Shown here piece after piece: positions 1 to 11,587 of a stretch of 64,000 nucleotides of DNA. Location: the NCBI GenBank assembly GCA_947247005.1, contig OX365957.1, forward strand, positions 7,722,817-7,786,816. The letters run 5' to 3'. Every line of letters starts with the position of its first letter. The first letter of the stretch is position 1. A program made the position numbers and the translations under genes. Origin of the DNA: Spisula solida. Its lineage: Eukaryota > Mollusca > Bivalvia > Venerida > Mactridae. Below the pieces are notes generated by a model. It was not told the origin of the DNA. It saw only the letters and a program-made list of their open reading frames with translations, and did no database searches.

Positions 1-234
1 TCCGATATTTTCGGCATTTGAAATTATAGAGTTGTCCGGGACTAAATTTTACTTTTTTAGCGCATTGTCAGCGGTCCGAAAGTGATTTAAAGCTGTCCAG
101 GACGTCGGACTATAAGATTTGTAGAGCCCTGATGATACATTTTATATTTCAGATTTTGTTTAGTAACTGCCAGCTCATTTTAACCAGTTGAGAGGAACAT
201 ACTGAAAACAATTTAGTGCGAACAGTGATTGGGC
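1..234. other. Upstream flank of the transposase gene
   Basis: This AT-rich leader precedes the first ATG of the transposase gene. It holds two related short segments around 33-48 and 91-104 (GTTGTCCGGGACTAAA-like and GCTGTCCAGGACG). I see no coding exon. A CACTA-type terminal inverted repeat would be expected in or before this stretch, but I could not identify one, so the left end of the element is unresolved. Confidence 0.3.
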
Positions 235-464
235 ATGTCGTCCTTAAAGAACTGTATTTGCCAAATGTGCAAAAATGTTGGTGAACCTGTTCAAAGGCAC
301 ATTAGGAGACGACACGAACTCATGTATGGCATTTTTGTTCCTGCTGACGTAGATGAATATAGCTCGGAAACAGAATCAGGAACATTATTCACATGTACGC
401 AGCAGCATGATTCGGATCCATCTATTCTTGAACCCAAGACTGATAGCCCAGCCATCGAAAGCAG
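235..464 (+). CDS. CACTA/EnSpm-type transposase, exon 1
   Basis: First coding exon of the transposase that continues at 2397. The ATG at 235 is the first Met codon of the open frame; the frame opens six bases earlier at a TTG, which is unlikely to be a eukaryotic start. The exon encodes about 77 residues and starts with a Cys/His cluster (CxCxxC near residues 7-12, then HIRRRH) that looks like a small zinc finger, as seen at the N-terminus of animal CACTA proteins. It ends at AAAGCAG|GTATAT with two bases of a split codon. The exon at 2397 opens with the one base needed, so the phase-2 junction keeps the frame. Splicing is inferred from the matching phase, the consensus sites and the continuity of an acidic Ser/Glu-rich linker. 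Confidence 0.75.
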
Positions 465-828
465 GTATATCTTTAAACAGATTTATGAACTTAAAGGGAC
501 TAATACATACTTCTTGGACCCAATATGGAAAAAAGAACGCTTATAATTGACTTCTAAGCATCATTGCATTTTAATTCTATGTCTAGTTTTACAACAATAG
601 ATGCTGTTTGTTGGGATACACTCCATACAGTATCATAATAAACTATCATCATTATCCTATTTGTACATCTACTTTCTCCGAAATTTTAGTTACATGTGAA
701 TTCTTAAAAATAGAATTTGTCGGGGCCCAGGATAAGTAAAACGGTTAATAACGGCACATGTGAGCGAAAAATATCTTGTTATCGAATGCTTTCTCTCACA
801 TTAAGTATGCATGCGATGATGGCTTTTT

Positions 829-1500
829 AGCTCACCTGAGCACTTTACCCTGAGCACGAAGTGCTAAGGTGAGTTATAGTGATCGCCTGATGTTTGTCGT
901 GTGTGCATGCGTCCGTACGTCCACAATTTAAGTGTTTACACAATATATACCACATTTCTCGAGCAGAGAATCAACTTGTAGAGATTGTATATGACCATCA
1001 GATGTTGGACGAGTTCTTTACTGGACTAGATCTGACCAGTATTGTATATACTAGAGTAACGGCCCTTGAATTAGTGAAAAATGCTATATTTCACATTGTT
1101 TACACAATAGAGGCCACATTTATTGACCAAAAATTGGAACTAAACCTGCAATAATTGTATGTGTCCATAAGATCTCAGACAAGTTCGATAATGGGCAAGG
1201 TTGGACAAGTAATATCAGAGTTATGTCCCTTGAATTAGCAAAAATGTTATATTTCAGCTTGTTTATACAATTGAGGCCACATTTATTGACCAATTATCAC
1301 CAAACTTGCAGTAGCAGAGATTATATATATGGCTATAATATCTCGGAGGAGTTTGATAATGGACTAGAGCAGACCAGTATTACCAGAGTTACGGCCCTTG
1401 AATTAGCGAAAAATGAGGCCACATAAGTTTTGTGTGTGCTTCATTTAAAAAACCTTGACAGAATTCAGTGCAACTTGGTATGAAATATCAATTTGAAGGA
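829..1500 (+). repeat. Bivalve interspersed repeat in transposase intron (CTCACCTGAGC type)
   Basis: Starts with AGCTCACCTGAGC, has a short inverted segment (GAGCACTTTACC / GTGCTAAGGTGAG), a GTCCGTACGTCC tract, and then three loose internal repeats of about 150 bp containing ACGGCCCTTGAATTAG and TATATGACCATCAGAT-like words. The short ORFs here (894-1154, 1223-1426) are by-products of the repeat. It lies entirely within the intron 465-2396. Confidence 0.6.
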
Positions 1501-1529
1501 TAGTTGTGCACGTCATTTTCGCATTCTTA

Positions 1530-2205
1530 TCGGGTTATTATACCCCACAAACAAAGTTTGAAGGGGGTATACTGGAGTCACCATGTTGGTCTGTTAAATC
1601 GTGTCTGCTCTGTAACTTTGTCATTTCTTACTGGATTTTAGAATTACTTGGTATAAATTTTCACCACATCAAGACGATGTGTCATGCGCAAGACCCAGGG
1701 TCCTAGCTCAAAGGTCACACTTAGAGGTCAAAGGTTATATAGTCATGCAAATCGTGTCAGCTCTGTAACTTTGTCATTTCTTACTGGATTTTAAAATTAC
1801 TTAGTACAAATGTTCACCACATCAAGACAGTGTGTCATGCGCAAGACCCAGGTCCCTAGCTCAAAGGTCAAGGTCACACATGGAGGTCAAAGGTTAAAAG
1901 GCATAAATAGTCATGCGATGATACGTAGTAGTGTGTTACTTATTTTTTGCCACTGCAATTCAAGATGGCCCGACTGGCAGCCATCTTGGATTTGTTAATC
2001 TTTTTACAGTGGCCAATTTCTATGAAATTTCATACAGTTGATGCTTATGATGTGTAGTACGTAGTGTGTGACATTATTTTTAGTTCGACAAAATTCAAAA
2101 TGGCCAACTGGCGGCCATCTTTTAATTTTAAACAAATTATTTTATTCCTGTGTCAAGGCAGTGCTGCGGGGGTATGATTCATCACTCCTGTGATAGCTCT
2201 AGTTT
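1530..2205 (+). repeat. Second interspersed repeat in transposase intron (TTATACCCCACAAACAAAG type)
   Basis: Begins with TATTATACCCCACAAACAAAG and carries two tandem copies of a segment of about 150 bp (roughly 1600-1735 and 1750-1890) with the shared words TGTAACTTTGTCATTTC and GTGTCATGCGCAAGACCC. It continues with two GGCAGCCATCTT-like segments and ends near GGGGGTATGATTCATCACTCC. Repeats of this style are common in molluscan genomes. No coding content. Confidence 0.55.
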
Positions 2206-2396
2206 TTAGCCGATTTTAGGCCCTTTAAATCTTTCAACAATTGCCTTTGTTAAGGGAAGGTTTGTCTGCGCTTCATCTCCAAAATCCCTGAACGGATTTC
2301 AATGAAACCTGACATGAAGCATCGATATGAAGGCTAGAATCCTTTATAAGGTTTTAAAAACATTTCTAGTTTCTATTCTACTTATATTTTTTTCAG

Positions 2397-5166
2397 TTCT
2401 GAAGATGAACATACCACTTGTGAAAATACATCAGGTAGTGACATTTCAAGCACAGATGAAAGTGAGGAATGTGAAAGCATGTCTGACATCGAAAGTTCAA
2501 GTGATTCAGCATCTAGTTCTGACCGTCCATGGTCATTCTGTTATGATAAAAGCATATATGAAGAGGGTCCAGCAATCCAAACTTTACCAAACTCAACCAT
2601 GACAGTTCTACAATGGCTGGCTTTGAACTTTTCCATGTTTGTTGCACACCCCGCAATAAGCAAGGCAGCATTTACCCATAACATTCAAGTGCAGAAAGTT
2701 ACTCATGGTGATGTAACTAATACTTTGCCGTCTTCTTATTATGAAGCAAGAAAACTTTTAGATCCATATGTCGTTAAAAAAGTGGTATTTGATGTTTGTG
2801 TAAACGAGTGTGTTATATTTAGAAATAGTGGTACATTACAATGTGCTGACATGCTACAGTGCCCTGTTTGTGGTGAAAACAGATATAATACAAATTCTTC
2901 CAGTAAAACTAAAAGGCCTGTTTCAAGAAGAAGATTCACATATATTCCAATTGGCCCTAGACTTGCCAGATTGTATGGTGAAGTTAATCTTGCACAGCTA
3001 GTTATGTCTCATCCTGGTAGCGATTATGATGGAGATGAGATGTGGGATGTTCACCATTCAGCTTCATGGAAAGAACTATATTCGGAAAATGGTTACTTGG
3101 GGGGGGATAAAATGGGCATTTCTTTTGCGTTAGAACTAGATGGTGTGAATCCATTTCATAACATTGGGGCTATTTATTCTATGACACCAATTATGTTAAC
3201 TATTTTAAATTTTCCAAGACATATCAGAAATGCATTTGGAAATATAAACCTTGTTGGTATTATACCTGGTAAGGAGAAGTCAGAGTCTTCAAACGTGAGC
3301 CCATATATGGAAATATTAGTAGATGAACTGATTTTTCTTACCCAGACCAAAGCTTATAGTGCATATGCCAATGCTCCAGTTGATGTAAAGTTGAAGCTTC
3401 TATTATATGTTTTGGATTATCCAGGCCTCTCAAAACTGTTTAACCAGCATGGAAGTGGTAGCTTATTAGGCTGTCACTGGTGTTATGTACGAGGAGAATA
3501 TAACAAACACTTAAGCAAAGTTGTTTACTTTTCAAACAGGTCATATTTAGAAAAAGAAGACCCACTACGTCTTGATGAAACAATGTTTGCTTCAAAGTCA
3601 GGAGACATTTCTGAAAGACCAAAAAAGCGAGTATTTGTTAAGGAACATTCTTATCGCGAAGCATATGAAAATGCAAAGAATAAGACACAAGCGCAACTAG
3701 TTGCATCTGCCACTGGGTGTAAACAGAGTTATTCTGTTTGTAAGTTACCTGGACATGATCGTGTTAATGAAAGCCTACCAGACTGTTGCCACACAGTGAA
3801 AGATGTTATTCAAAACATAATGAAAGTTGTCACAGGTAATTATGTTGACATTAATAAAATAGTTAGTGCCGAGAAGGTGATGGGTCGCCTACACACCTTG
3901 CAAAGATCTTCTTCACTGGATACAACAGTTTTGGCCGATGGTCAGGCAAAAAGCAAAAAGCCAAGGCTTGGAAAGTCGCAATCAAATGAATCAACATTGC
4001 CATTTATGTTAACAAAAGATGAGCTTAGTGAGGCAGACAGACGAGCTAACAGTATACATGTTCCAATAGATTTTGGATTGAAACCCTCGCCATTTATCAG
4101 CAAACCGGGAAGTTTGAAATCACACGATTGGAAGCAAATAGCAACACAGGGTATCTTAAAATTTTGTCTCAAAAACACATTGTCCGAAAGATGTCGAAAA
4201 ACACTGTTTATAGTTCTTGACAGTCTTACCAATCTTTGCCATGAGCATGTATCAGTTGAAGATATTGATCAGATTGAGGTGGACCTGAACAGAGCATTAG
4301 CCCTACTTGAAAGAGACTTTCCTCTGTCTCTTGCAAACATTACTACGCATATTCTTCACCACATTCCTGATGGAATTAGAAGATACGGTCCAGTATACGG
4401 AACATGGATGTATGTGTTCGAAAGGTTCAACTCGTGGATCTGCAAAAGAGCGCTTAACATGAGGTATCCGGAGTCCACAGTTATTGAGACATTCATAATA
4501 CATGACTGGTGTAATTTCATGGTGTCTTCAGGCCGCATACCAAATGTTACAAATGCAGTAGCAACAGACACAGTTATCCAAGAGGATGAAGGCAACAACT
4601 TGGAAAATTCCAGTGTAAAAGTGTCAAAATCTAATGGCGCAGATAAAAGACGATTAATTCATTTGAGAAACAGAGACCTTCGGTCAATACATAAACAACT
4701 TGAAGGCCCATCTTGTGATAGCTGTGAAATAAATAAGTACCTGTATCATACAGAAATCCACCCAGTTACAAAACGAGGAACTGTTTTTACTTCAAAGTTG
4801 TATGAAAAAGAAACGGCTAAAACAGTTTCATCTTTCGTGTGCAGTGAATTTGTAAGAGGTGCACCAGGACAAAAATTAGACATTGGGACATTTTTAGAAT
4901 TTGGAAGGATCTGTTACTTTGTTGAGCATGTTTCAGAAAGTCACTTAGAAACTGAGAAGAATTGTTTTGCCTTTGTTGAATGGTTTGATAGTGTTCAGTT
5001 TGATAATGACACACATCTCTGGTTTACAGACTTGAATTGTGGTGATAAAAGGAAGTGTTCCTATATCAAAGTAAATAAGTTATCTAAGCCATTAGTGACT
5101 GCAGAGGAGACAACACCTAAACATTTACTTTGGTTTCTGAACAGTGGAAAAATACCTGTGGTTTAA
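2397..5166 (+). CDS. CACTA/EnSpm-type transposase, exon 2 (transposase tnp2-like core)
   Basis: Main exon of a 999-residue transposase (235-464 joined to 2397-5166, exactly 3000 nt with stop). The acceptor is a T-rich TTTTTTTCAG. Visible landmarks (residue numbers in the joined protein): acidic Ser/Glu linker at about 78-125; CPVCG zinc-binding pair at 232-235; LELDGVNPF at about 323, corresponding to the first catalytic Asp region of CACTA transposases; LDYPG near 417, then GCHWC, corresponding to the second Asp and zinc knuckle; CCHTVKDV at about 540; LKSHDWKQI near 652, matching the tnp2 KTHD block; and YVFERFNSWICKRALN at about 750, resembling DUF4218. These match the order in tnp2-family proteins, which cut and paste CACTA elements. 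The frame is uninterrupted, so the copy may be young. Family assignment is confident; activity is inference. Confidence 0.88.
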
Positions 5167-5203
5167 AGTATGCAATACTAGATGAACTGTTTTACCTATT
5201 ATG

Positions 5204-5607
5204 AGTCAGTGGTGAGACTGATTTAAGTTACTTTTTAATGTACTTCAGTATCTTTCAGTCAATTAATTCAAGTTTCATATAAATTCAAATTGATAACTGT
5301 ATAAAGTTATTTCAAATTTAGTTTTCAATTGAAACTTATTTGTGAGCTCTCTAGTTCAAATATTTTTGAACCCCATTTACACAAAAACAAGAATTTTCCT
5401 GAATGTCAAAAAACACCAACTTGATATAAAAGTCTGTTAATTTTTTTCGCATTGTCGGAAAACTTGTATGCAGGTCCTTTGAACTGAAAATAACTGAAAT
5501 ATGAATATATTTACAATAAAAATATTCTGTAGGAATAATTTCTGAAGGAAATTATGGAAGAAAGTAACTTGTATGAGTTATAGTAACTTAAACCAGTCTC
5601 CCCCTGA
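5204..5607. mobile_element. Small inverted-repeat element downstream of transposase
   Basis: A 26-27 bp sequence (GTCAGTGGTGAGACTG followed by ATTTAAGTTAC) recurs inverted at about 5581-5607 with three or four differences. The roughly 350-bp AT-rich interior has no ORF. This is compatible with a MITE or with subterminal repeats of the adjacent CACTA element. No clear target duplication was seen. Confidence 0.45.
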
Positions 5608-5619
5608 CAGGTTATTTGA

Positions 5620-6245
5620 TGGACATTAAAATAATTGGTTATTAGAATTGAAATGGAATGTCATTTGATTGTCCCTAAAATACCTCCTTTTATCTGTTCA
5701 TGCCCGTTAAATGTCATTTAATGGTCTTAAATGATGTCCTTTCAATATTTTCATGGTGTACATAAATAGCATATTTGACATTAATGGGCATGAAATAAAT
5801 TGTAACTGCCATTAATTTTACTTCGATCATAAATTTTTGTATTCATGGCCATGAAATGTAATTTAATTGCCATTAATTTTACTTTGATAATAATTTTTTG
5901 TATTCATGGCCATGAAATGTAATTTAACTGCCATTAAATTTACTTCAATCATACATTTTTGTATTCATGGCCATGAAATGTAATTTAACTGCCATTAATA
6001 TGACTGTTAAAAATGAAACTTACAAATTTTCATGGCTTTTTCCTGGGCCTTAAATTTTCAGGTCGAAATAACATTTGTTTAAAGGCACTTTCAAAGCCAT
6101 GAATGAGATTTTTCATGGTATTTTAATGGGATACCCATTAAACTTGTTAAACCTGTTAAATAAGTTGTTACGAGAATTAATGGGGTAAATTAATGGTTTT
6201 TTCAGTTTTCATGGGCATTTAACAGGAATTTAATACATATTTCAT
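5620..6245. repeat. AT-rich repeat with three 61-bp tandem copies
   Basis: Units starting CATTAATTTTACTT begin at 5810, 5871, 5932 and (partial) 5993, a period of exactly 61 bp, each containing ATTCATGGCCATGAAATG. The sequence after 6050 carries the same words in the opposite sense (TTAATGG, TTTCATGG), so the whole block is loosely self-complementary. No coding sequence. Confidence 0.6.
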
Positions 6246-6370
6246 GGCTTGTGCATGCAGTAGTGTTAACCGGTACTAACTAACTCTCCCTCAAGAGATG
6301 AGCAACATCTGTACTTGTTTGGTGTAGGAAAGTTGACTTTGTTGTCAATTTTCATGAAGGATATAGCTTG

Positions 6371-6450
6371 CCGCCACGGCCTGTAACCCAAACTAGGATT
6401 GCCAGGTTACAAATCCAGCGCACTAACCACCGGACCACGGCCACGGCTAT
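6371..6450 (-). repeat. tRNA-derived SINE fragment
   Basis: Read on the minus strand, GTGGTCCGGTGGTTAGTGCG resembles the A-box and D-arm of a tRNA-derived SINE head. The remainder is degenerate and no intact B-box is present. The forward ORF covering it is spurious. Confidence 0.45.
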
Positions 6451-6477
6451 TTACAATTATACATATATACATTTTAG

Positions 6478-9400
6478 ATTCTGATGGAGAAGTACCAGAT
6501 CCAGTCAGTTTATATCATAGATCCAGCCAGGCTGGCTATCATCTCATCAGGTCGCTTGACTGGAGTTGTTCTAGATGTGGGCGGCAGCACTACACATGTA
6601 TCAGCTATGTATGATGGTAGGTGTCTGCACTACACATGTATCAGCTATGTATGATGGTAGGTGTCAGCACTACACATGTATCAGCTATGTATGATGGTAG
6701 GTGTCAGTACTACACATGTATCAGCTATGTATGATGGTAGGTGTCAGCACTACACATGTATCAGCTATGTATGAGGGTAGGTGTCAGTACTACACATGTA
6801 TCAGCTATGTATGAGGGTAGGTGTCTGCACTACACATGTAGCAGCTATGTATGATGGTAGGTGTCAGCACTACACATGTATCAGCTATGTATGATGGTAG
6901 GTGTCAGCACTACTCATGTATCAGCTATGTATGAGGGTAGGTGTCAGCACTACTCATGTATCAGCTATGTATGAGGGTAGGTGTCAGCACTACTCATGTA
7001 TCAGCTATGTATGAGGGTAGGTGTCTGCACTACACATGTATCAGCTATGTATGATGGTAGGTGTCAGCACTACACGTGTATCAGATATGTATGAGGGTAG
7101 GTGTCAGTACTACACCTGTATCAGCTATGGAGAGGGGTTACTACATGTACATGCAGTCTTCATGCTTTATTGAACACAGCTCTTTATATTTTTAGGTAAA
7201 AATCTCCTTCAGACAAGTGATAGTGATGGAGAAGGGTATATGTTCCCATGGAGATCTGACATGGGTGGGAATGATGTTACTAAGTACCTACAGCATGTAG
7301 TAGGCAAGAAATTGAATGTAGATGTTGACTCCTGGAATAATGGTAAAATTTGGAACATCATAATCTGTTTGTATGCACAAAGGGCCTTATTATGTTGTTG
7401 CACAGGCGTCCGTCTGTCCATAAGCAATATTGTGTCTGCTCTGTAGCTTTTTAAGCCTTTGAAGGATTTTCAAGAAACTTAACTAAAATGTTTTAGATGA
7501 TTTGCAAAGGGCATGTTCTCAAGAAACTTTACTCAATTGTTTGAGATGATGTGCAAAGAACATGTTGGGAAGAAACTTTATTCAAATGTTCGAGATGACG
7601 TGCAAAGAACATGTTCACAAGAAATTTTACTTAAATATTTGAAATGATGTGCAAAGAACATGTTCTGAAGGCAGAATTAGCTCCAATATCTTTCTTAGAT
7701 GTAAAAGGATTTATTTTGTGTACTCTCTATAAGACTGAGAATGAATGCGAGGAAACTGGATATCCAGATAATGTTCAGATTTCCTCTACATGTGCAGAGT
7801 AAATTATATAGTCTAGGAAAACTAGTTAGATTAATTGGTCACTAAAAATAACTTAATATATGTTGTTGAGAAACAGCATATAACCTGAATAAAATACAAT
7901 AAAGTACAAAACACTACTTAACTGTTGCTAAAATATGTTTGTAGAGCAACGCTTGCTAGAAGTTGAGAAGTTAAAACACAGTATAGTATCCTGGGATGGA
8001 AGTGTTGCTACGTCGTACACATTCACAGATGGTACGGAAGTTGTGATTGACGAAGACTTACTTAGATGTTCTGATGTTTTACTAGAGCCACATCTTGCGG
8101 GTAAACACTTGCTATGCCTCTCTTAGTTAAGGGTGGAATATTAACTACCTTTGTTTGCAAGTTTATGAAAAAGATCATGTTTGATGCTACTAAATGATTG
8201 TTGAATACTTTCTATGCCTCTCTTAATTTTGGGTGCAATATTTACTTTATGGTTCAGTTACGTCTGTTTTCATTTTGTTCACATCATGATTGATGCTGTA
8301 AAATTATTTTTAAAAGAGTCCACCTAGTGGCAATGTGTTACACACTACTTTTGGCAAAGTCTTTTCAAGACTTACATCATCTTGTGAAACAAATGACTAG
8401 ATTGGGGATCCGCATCTGGGGTCCAGTGGTTAGTTATTTAACATGTCCGGTGTACTATATCACCGATAGATGCGATACTACCTCTGGGTTGCAAACCTAT
8501 TCATCTCTACATGTACATTGTAGTTGGATGGGAAACTTTCTGACATTTCTGTTGACTCAATCAGGATTTGAATAAGGGACCTGATTGATCGTCTAGAGCC
8601 TGTTCCCCTTGTCCACCATGCCACCCCTTAACACCTTTAACATATTGGTAATGAAATGCAATATCATTTCATTTTGCATGTATTGTAGGGTTAAATTCAA
8701 TTGGTGTAGATAAGTTATTGAAAGATGCTATAGAGAGTTGTGAAGAGAGTGTAAAACAGGAACTATATTCTAATGTGATATTATCTGGTGGAACTACTAT
8801 GTGTAAGGGTTAGTTACATTCTTTATATTACAGTATAACAGTAAGGTCATAGTGTTCAATACAGCAATATGCCCCACCATCTACTGATGCGAGGGTAAAT
8901 AGAGGATATGTGTTTGTTTTGATTAAATATGGTTCATATCTCATCGTGAAGTGATAAAATTCCATACTTTCATGAGCGCTTATCTGGTGTCAAAAATGGT
9001 ACTATTAATGCCAAATTACTACTTTGGTTAAATTGTGTATGAATATCTTGGAGTATGATGAAGGTTTGAAAATGACTATATTGAGAACTATGCACCAAAA
9101 CATACACCAACTTATAAGAATTGGCTAACTAAGTTTATGAACCCCCTCATGACATGTTTCCATTCAGTAATATATACAGTTACATAGTGGCCTCAGTAGC
9201 TCAATGGTTAGCGCCCTTGTCGTCTAATCTGGCGACCCGGGTTCAAATCCGGGTGGGGGCACACATATATGCCTGCCATATTTCAGCATAAAGCTGACTG
9301 GCAAATAAAGGCTATGCTTGGCATCGGCATTTTTACAGACAGTTTTGTGAGTTTTTTGTAAAATTAAAGTAGCTTCTGTGGGGGCGGAGCTTATATCAGT

Positions 9401-10296
9401 CACAGTGTGAGTGATAACCAGTGACTGATATAGGTTTTATTTCGCTGATAGAACTCCATATCTCATCAGTTCGCATTAGATTAATATAGATAGTGTCCTG
9501 TCCATCTATCTGTTCGTCCGTCCCATTGAAAATGTCAACCAAAACTTTCAATTGTTTTTGCAAAATCCATCCATGCATTGCTTTCTAAATTTGGCATACC
9601 ATCATAAACACCTTACATTGTCAATGCCTTGTAAGATTATCCAGCATTGCATACAATTAGGGTCCCTAATTGACTTAGCTAGTTATTTTGGCCAAGAATT
9701 CCACTGGGGCCTGAGCTTTTATTGAAGCAGTCTTGTTTAATTCCTGATGATGACATCAACAAACACTCCATTTTCAATGTAATGAGTTCCTAAACATACA
9801 ATTGCTAAAAAGAGCTTAAATAACATACATGTAGAAGTAAAGATGAAAATGTTTTTAATCCAATTTACCATGAGTGGCAAGGTGATGAAATATTAATCTT
9901 TGTTAAAAAATGTGACTTTAAACCTATTTCAGGAGAAGCTTGTTATTGCGAGCATATTTAACAAGTTCTCCGCCATATGTCATAAGAATGTACATGAACT
10001 TAGAACCTAAATTTAACTTACTCACTGAACTTTCTCCTCAGGATTAGATGTCTTTTCTAGGTTTTACAGACAGAATTTCATGCAGTTTGAAAGATGATTT
10101 GGTGGATAGTAAAGGCTACAATGTACATGTGATAGGACCGCCTGAGAGGAGGAAATCATCCTGGCTAGGAGCATCCATCATTGCTTCTCTAGATATCTTC
10201 CCTTCATTGTGTAAAACTAGACACACTTACTATGATAAGGGTGTTGCTGAATTCTGCACATTTTCTGGACTTGAGTGTATGAAGGGTTTAGGCTGA
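6478..10296 (+). CDS. Divergent actin-related protein, five 3' exons
   Basis: C-terminal part of an actin-fold protein in exons 6478-6616, 7196-7342, 7945-8100, 8689-8808 and 10061-10296 (stop TGA). All four internal junctions are phase 1 with GT/AG sites, and the joined frame is 265 residues. The first exon aligns to the actin second phosphate loop (GRLTGVVLDVGGSTTH, against actin GRTTGIVLDSGDGVTH). GGNDVTKYL matches AGRDLTDYL; SYTFTDGTEVVIDEDLLRC matches the SYELPDGQ...RFRC segment; VILSGGTTMCKGFTDRI matches the adenosine loop; PPERRKSSWLGASIIASL matches the C-terminal region. The Asp at the actin 157 position is Gly, so nucleotide handling may differ. The N-terminal ~130 residues are not found downstream of the transposon and are probably upstream of the window. 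The protein is too divergent for me to assign to a named ARP class. The acceptor of the last exon is at 10060; a nearer CAG at 10041 would break the frame. Confidence 0.85.
6584..7135 (+). repeat. 40-bp minisatellite built on an ARP exon/5' splice site
   Basis: About 13 copies of a 40-bp unit (TCAGCTATGTATGATGGTAG followed by a GTGTCWGCACTACACATGTA-type half) start at 6601, 6641, 6681 and so on, ending near 7121. The first unit is the last part of the ARP exon ending at 6616 plus the donor GTAGGTGT. Every unit therefore carries a copy of the exon end and a potential 5' splice site. Units differ by a few substitutions (TGATGG/TGAGGG, CTGCAC/CAGTAC). Confidence 0.92.
8415..8626 (-). repeat. tRNA-headed SINE copy (family shared with 35.7, 37.7 and 52.5 kb)
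   Basis: On the minus strand it begins GGGTGGCATGGTGGAC, like the head of the copy at 37668. It contains TATCGGTGATATAGTAC and GTTAAATAACTAACCACTGG, degenerate counterparts of the conserved core TATCGGTGCTATACATCG and GTTAAAGAACCAGGG. It lies in an ARP intron. Confidence 0.6.
9187..9330 (+). repeat. tRNA-derived SINE
   Basis: The head has an A-box-like TAGCTCAATGGTTAGCG and a B-box-like GGGTTCAAATCC flanked by a nearly complete T-stem and a GC-rich acceptor-like end. It is followed by a tail with CATAAAGCTGACTGGC. One mismatch in the T-stem and the extra tail argue for a SINE rather than a working tRNA gene. It lies in an ARP intron. Confidence 0.65.
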
Positions 10297-10320
10297 AACC
10301 TCAGTTTCAGAATCTGACAT

Positions 10321-10545
10321 ACTGTAAAATCATTAATAACAGATTAATGTTCATTAATTATATGGACAAACTTTTCGTCCACGAAATCAGATCCCTTAGA
10401 TGAAGCAAACTCTGAACTTTATGAGTAATGGTGGAATTTCCTTTTGGCATTTAAAAAGAATTATCATCACCACAAAATTGTCATTTTGATCACTACCTAT
10501 CTAATTAAATTTTAATACTCATGCGGATTAATGATTTTATGGTAA
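10321..10545. mobile_element. MITE with TGTAAAATCATTAAT ends
   Basis: Left end ACTGTAAAATCATTAATAAC, right end GGATTAATGATTTTATGGT; these are inverted with minor differences. The interior is non-coding and includes TTTTCGTCCACGAAATC. The element at 61472-61685 has a closely similar terminus and seems to be a relative. Confidence 0.55.
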
Positions 10546-10871
10546 TAAGTGTGTATTTAATTTCTTTCCTTGTGAAGTGAATTATTGACAATATTGACAA
10601 TGTTGACAATGTTTCTATCTGTGATATATTTCTGTGATATATCTAGCTAACTGAATAATTTTACTGTTCAACACTGATCTGGTAAGTCATAGCTTTTTCA
10701 CCTGGTAGGCCAAAAATAAGATATTGTTTGTTTCCCTTCCTGACAGGCCAAAATTAAAACATTGTTTCCCCTTCTTGACCCTGGCCAATTAGGCTTGGGA
10801 AGGTAGGTTGGTCAAATATTTGTAATGTCAATAATTTTTATTTTCGTACTTTTGTACCCAAAATTGTTCTT

Positions 10872-11200
10872 AGCTCACCTGTCACAAAGTGACAGAGTGA
10901 GCTTTTGTGATCACTCTTCATCCGTCTTCTGTCCGTCATTCGTTGTCCGTAGACAATTCGCTTGTGTTGACACTAGAGGTCACAGTTTTGGCTTAATCAT
11001 TATGAAACTTGGTCACAATGATCATCTCAACAAAATCTAGGTCAAGTGCGATATTGGGTCATATAAGGTAAAAAACTAGGTCACTTTGTGCTCTCTCGTT
11101 CTGAAATAAGATAAAAAAATTCAGAGGGAGTGAAAAATACAAACTCTGAAATACCCCAATAGAAAAATATATAGTGTAGCAAAGTTCTTTAACTTAATGT
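10872..11200 (+). repeat. AGCTCACCTGTCAC-type repeat, truncated
   Basis: Begins AGCTCACCTGTCACAAAGTG, with the inverted GTGACAGAGTGAGC hairpin, a TCCGTC tract and the GAAACTTGGTCACAATGATC segment seen in full-length copies at 17046 and 20772. It is cut short after about 230 bp. ORF 10825-11040 lies across it and is not a gene. Confidence 0.65.
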
Positions 11201-11205
11201 ATGTT

Positions 11206-11490
11206 TTTATGCCCCCCTATCGATAGATGGGGAGGCATATAGTGATTCACCCTTGTCGTCCGTTCGTCCGTCCGTCCTGGTTAACCCAAATTGACCTTTT
11301 CTTCTAGCATTAATATGGCTTGCTACAAAGCTTTCATACTTGCATGGATGTTGTGTATGAACACTCTCCACACGCCAGTATCACCTAACCCCATTTTGAC
11401 CTTCACCTTGACCTAATTTTGGACTTAGACTTATTTATGGACAAGGCTTCCACAGGGGGCATAAGCGTTTATTGAACGCAGTCTTGTTGA
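11206..11490 (+). repeat. Repeat with GGGGGCAT inverted ends
   Basis: Starts TTTTATGCCCCCCTATCGAT, contains GTCCGTTCGTCCGTCCGTCC and ends CCACAGGGGGCATAAGCG. The ATGCCCCC/GGGGGCAT ends are inverted. Non-coding. Confidence 0.55.
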
Positions 11491-11587
11491 ATACCCAATT
11501 TCATTTTTCAAAACCCAAACAACATTGAAACTGGGAGATAAAATACCCAACAGAATGCTAGCTTATATCCTGTGTGGAAAAGCTGGC

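Noticed and set aside
9187..9262. Functional tRNA gene
   Set aside because: The T-stem has a mismatch, the anticodon arm is weak and a SINE-type tail follows, so it is a SINE head.
10048..10060. ATG at 10048 as start of an 82-codon gene
   Set aside because: The homologous region begins at GFTDRI; the bases before it are intron ending in TTTTCTAG.
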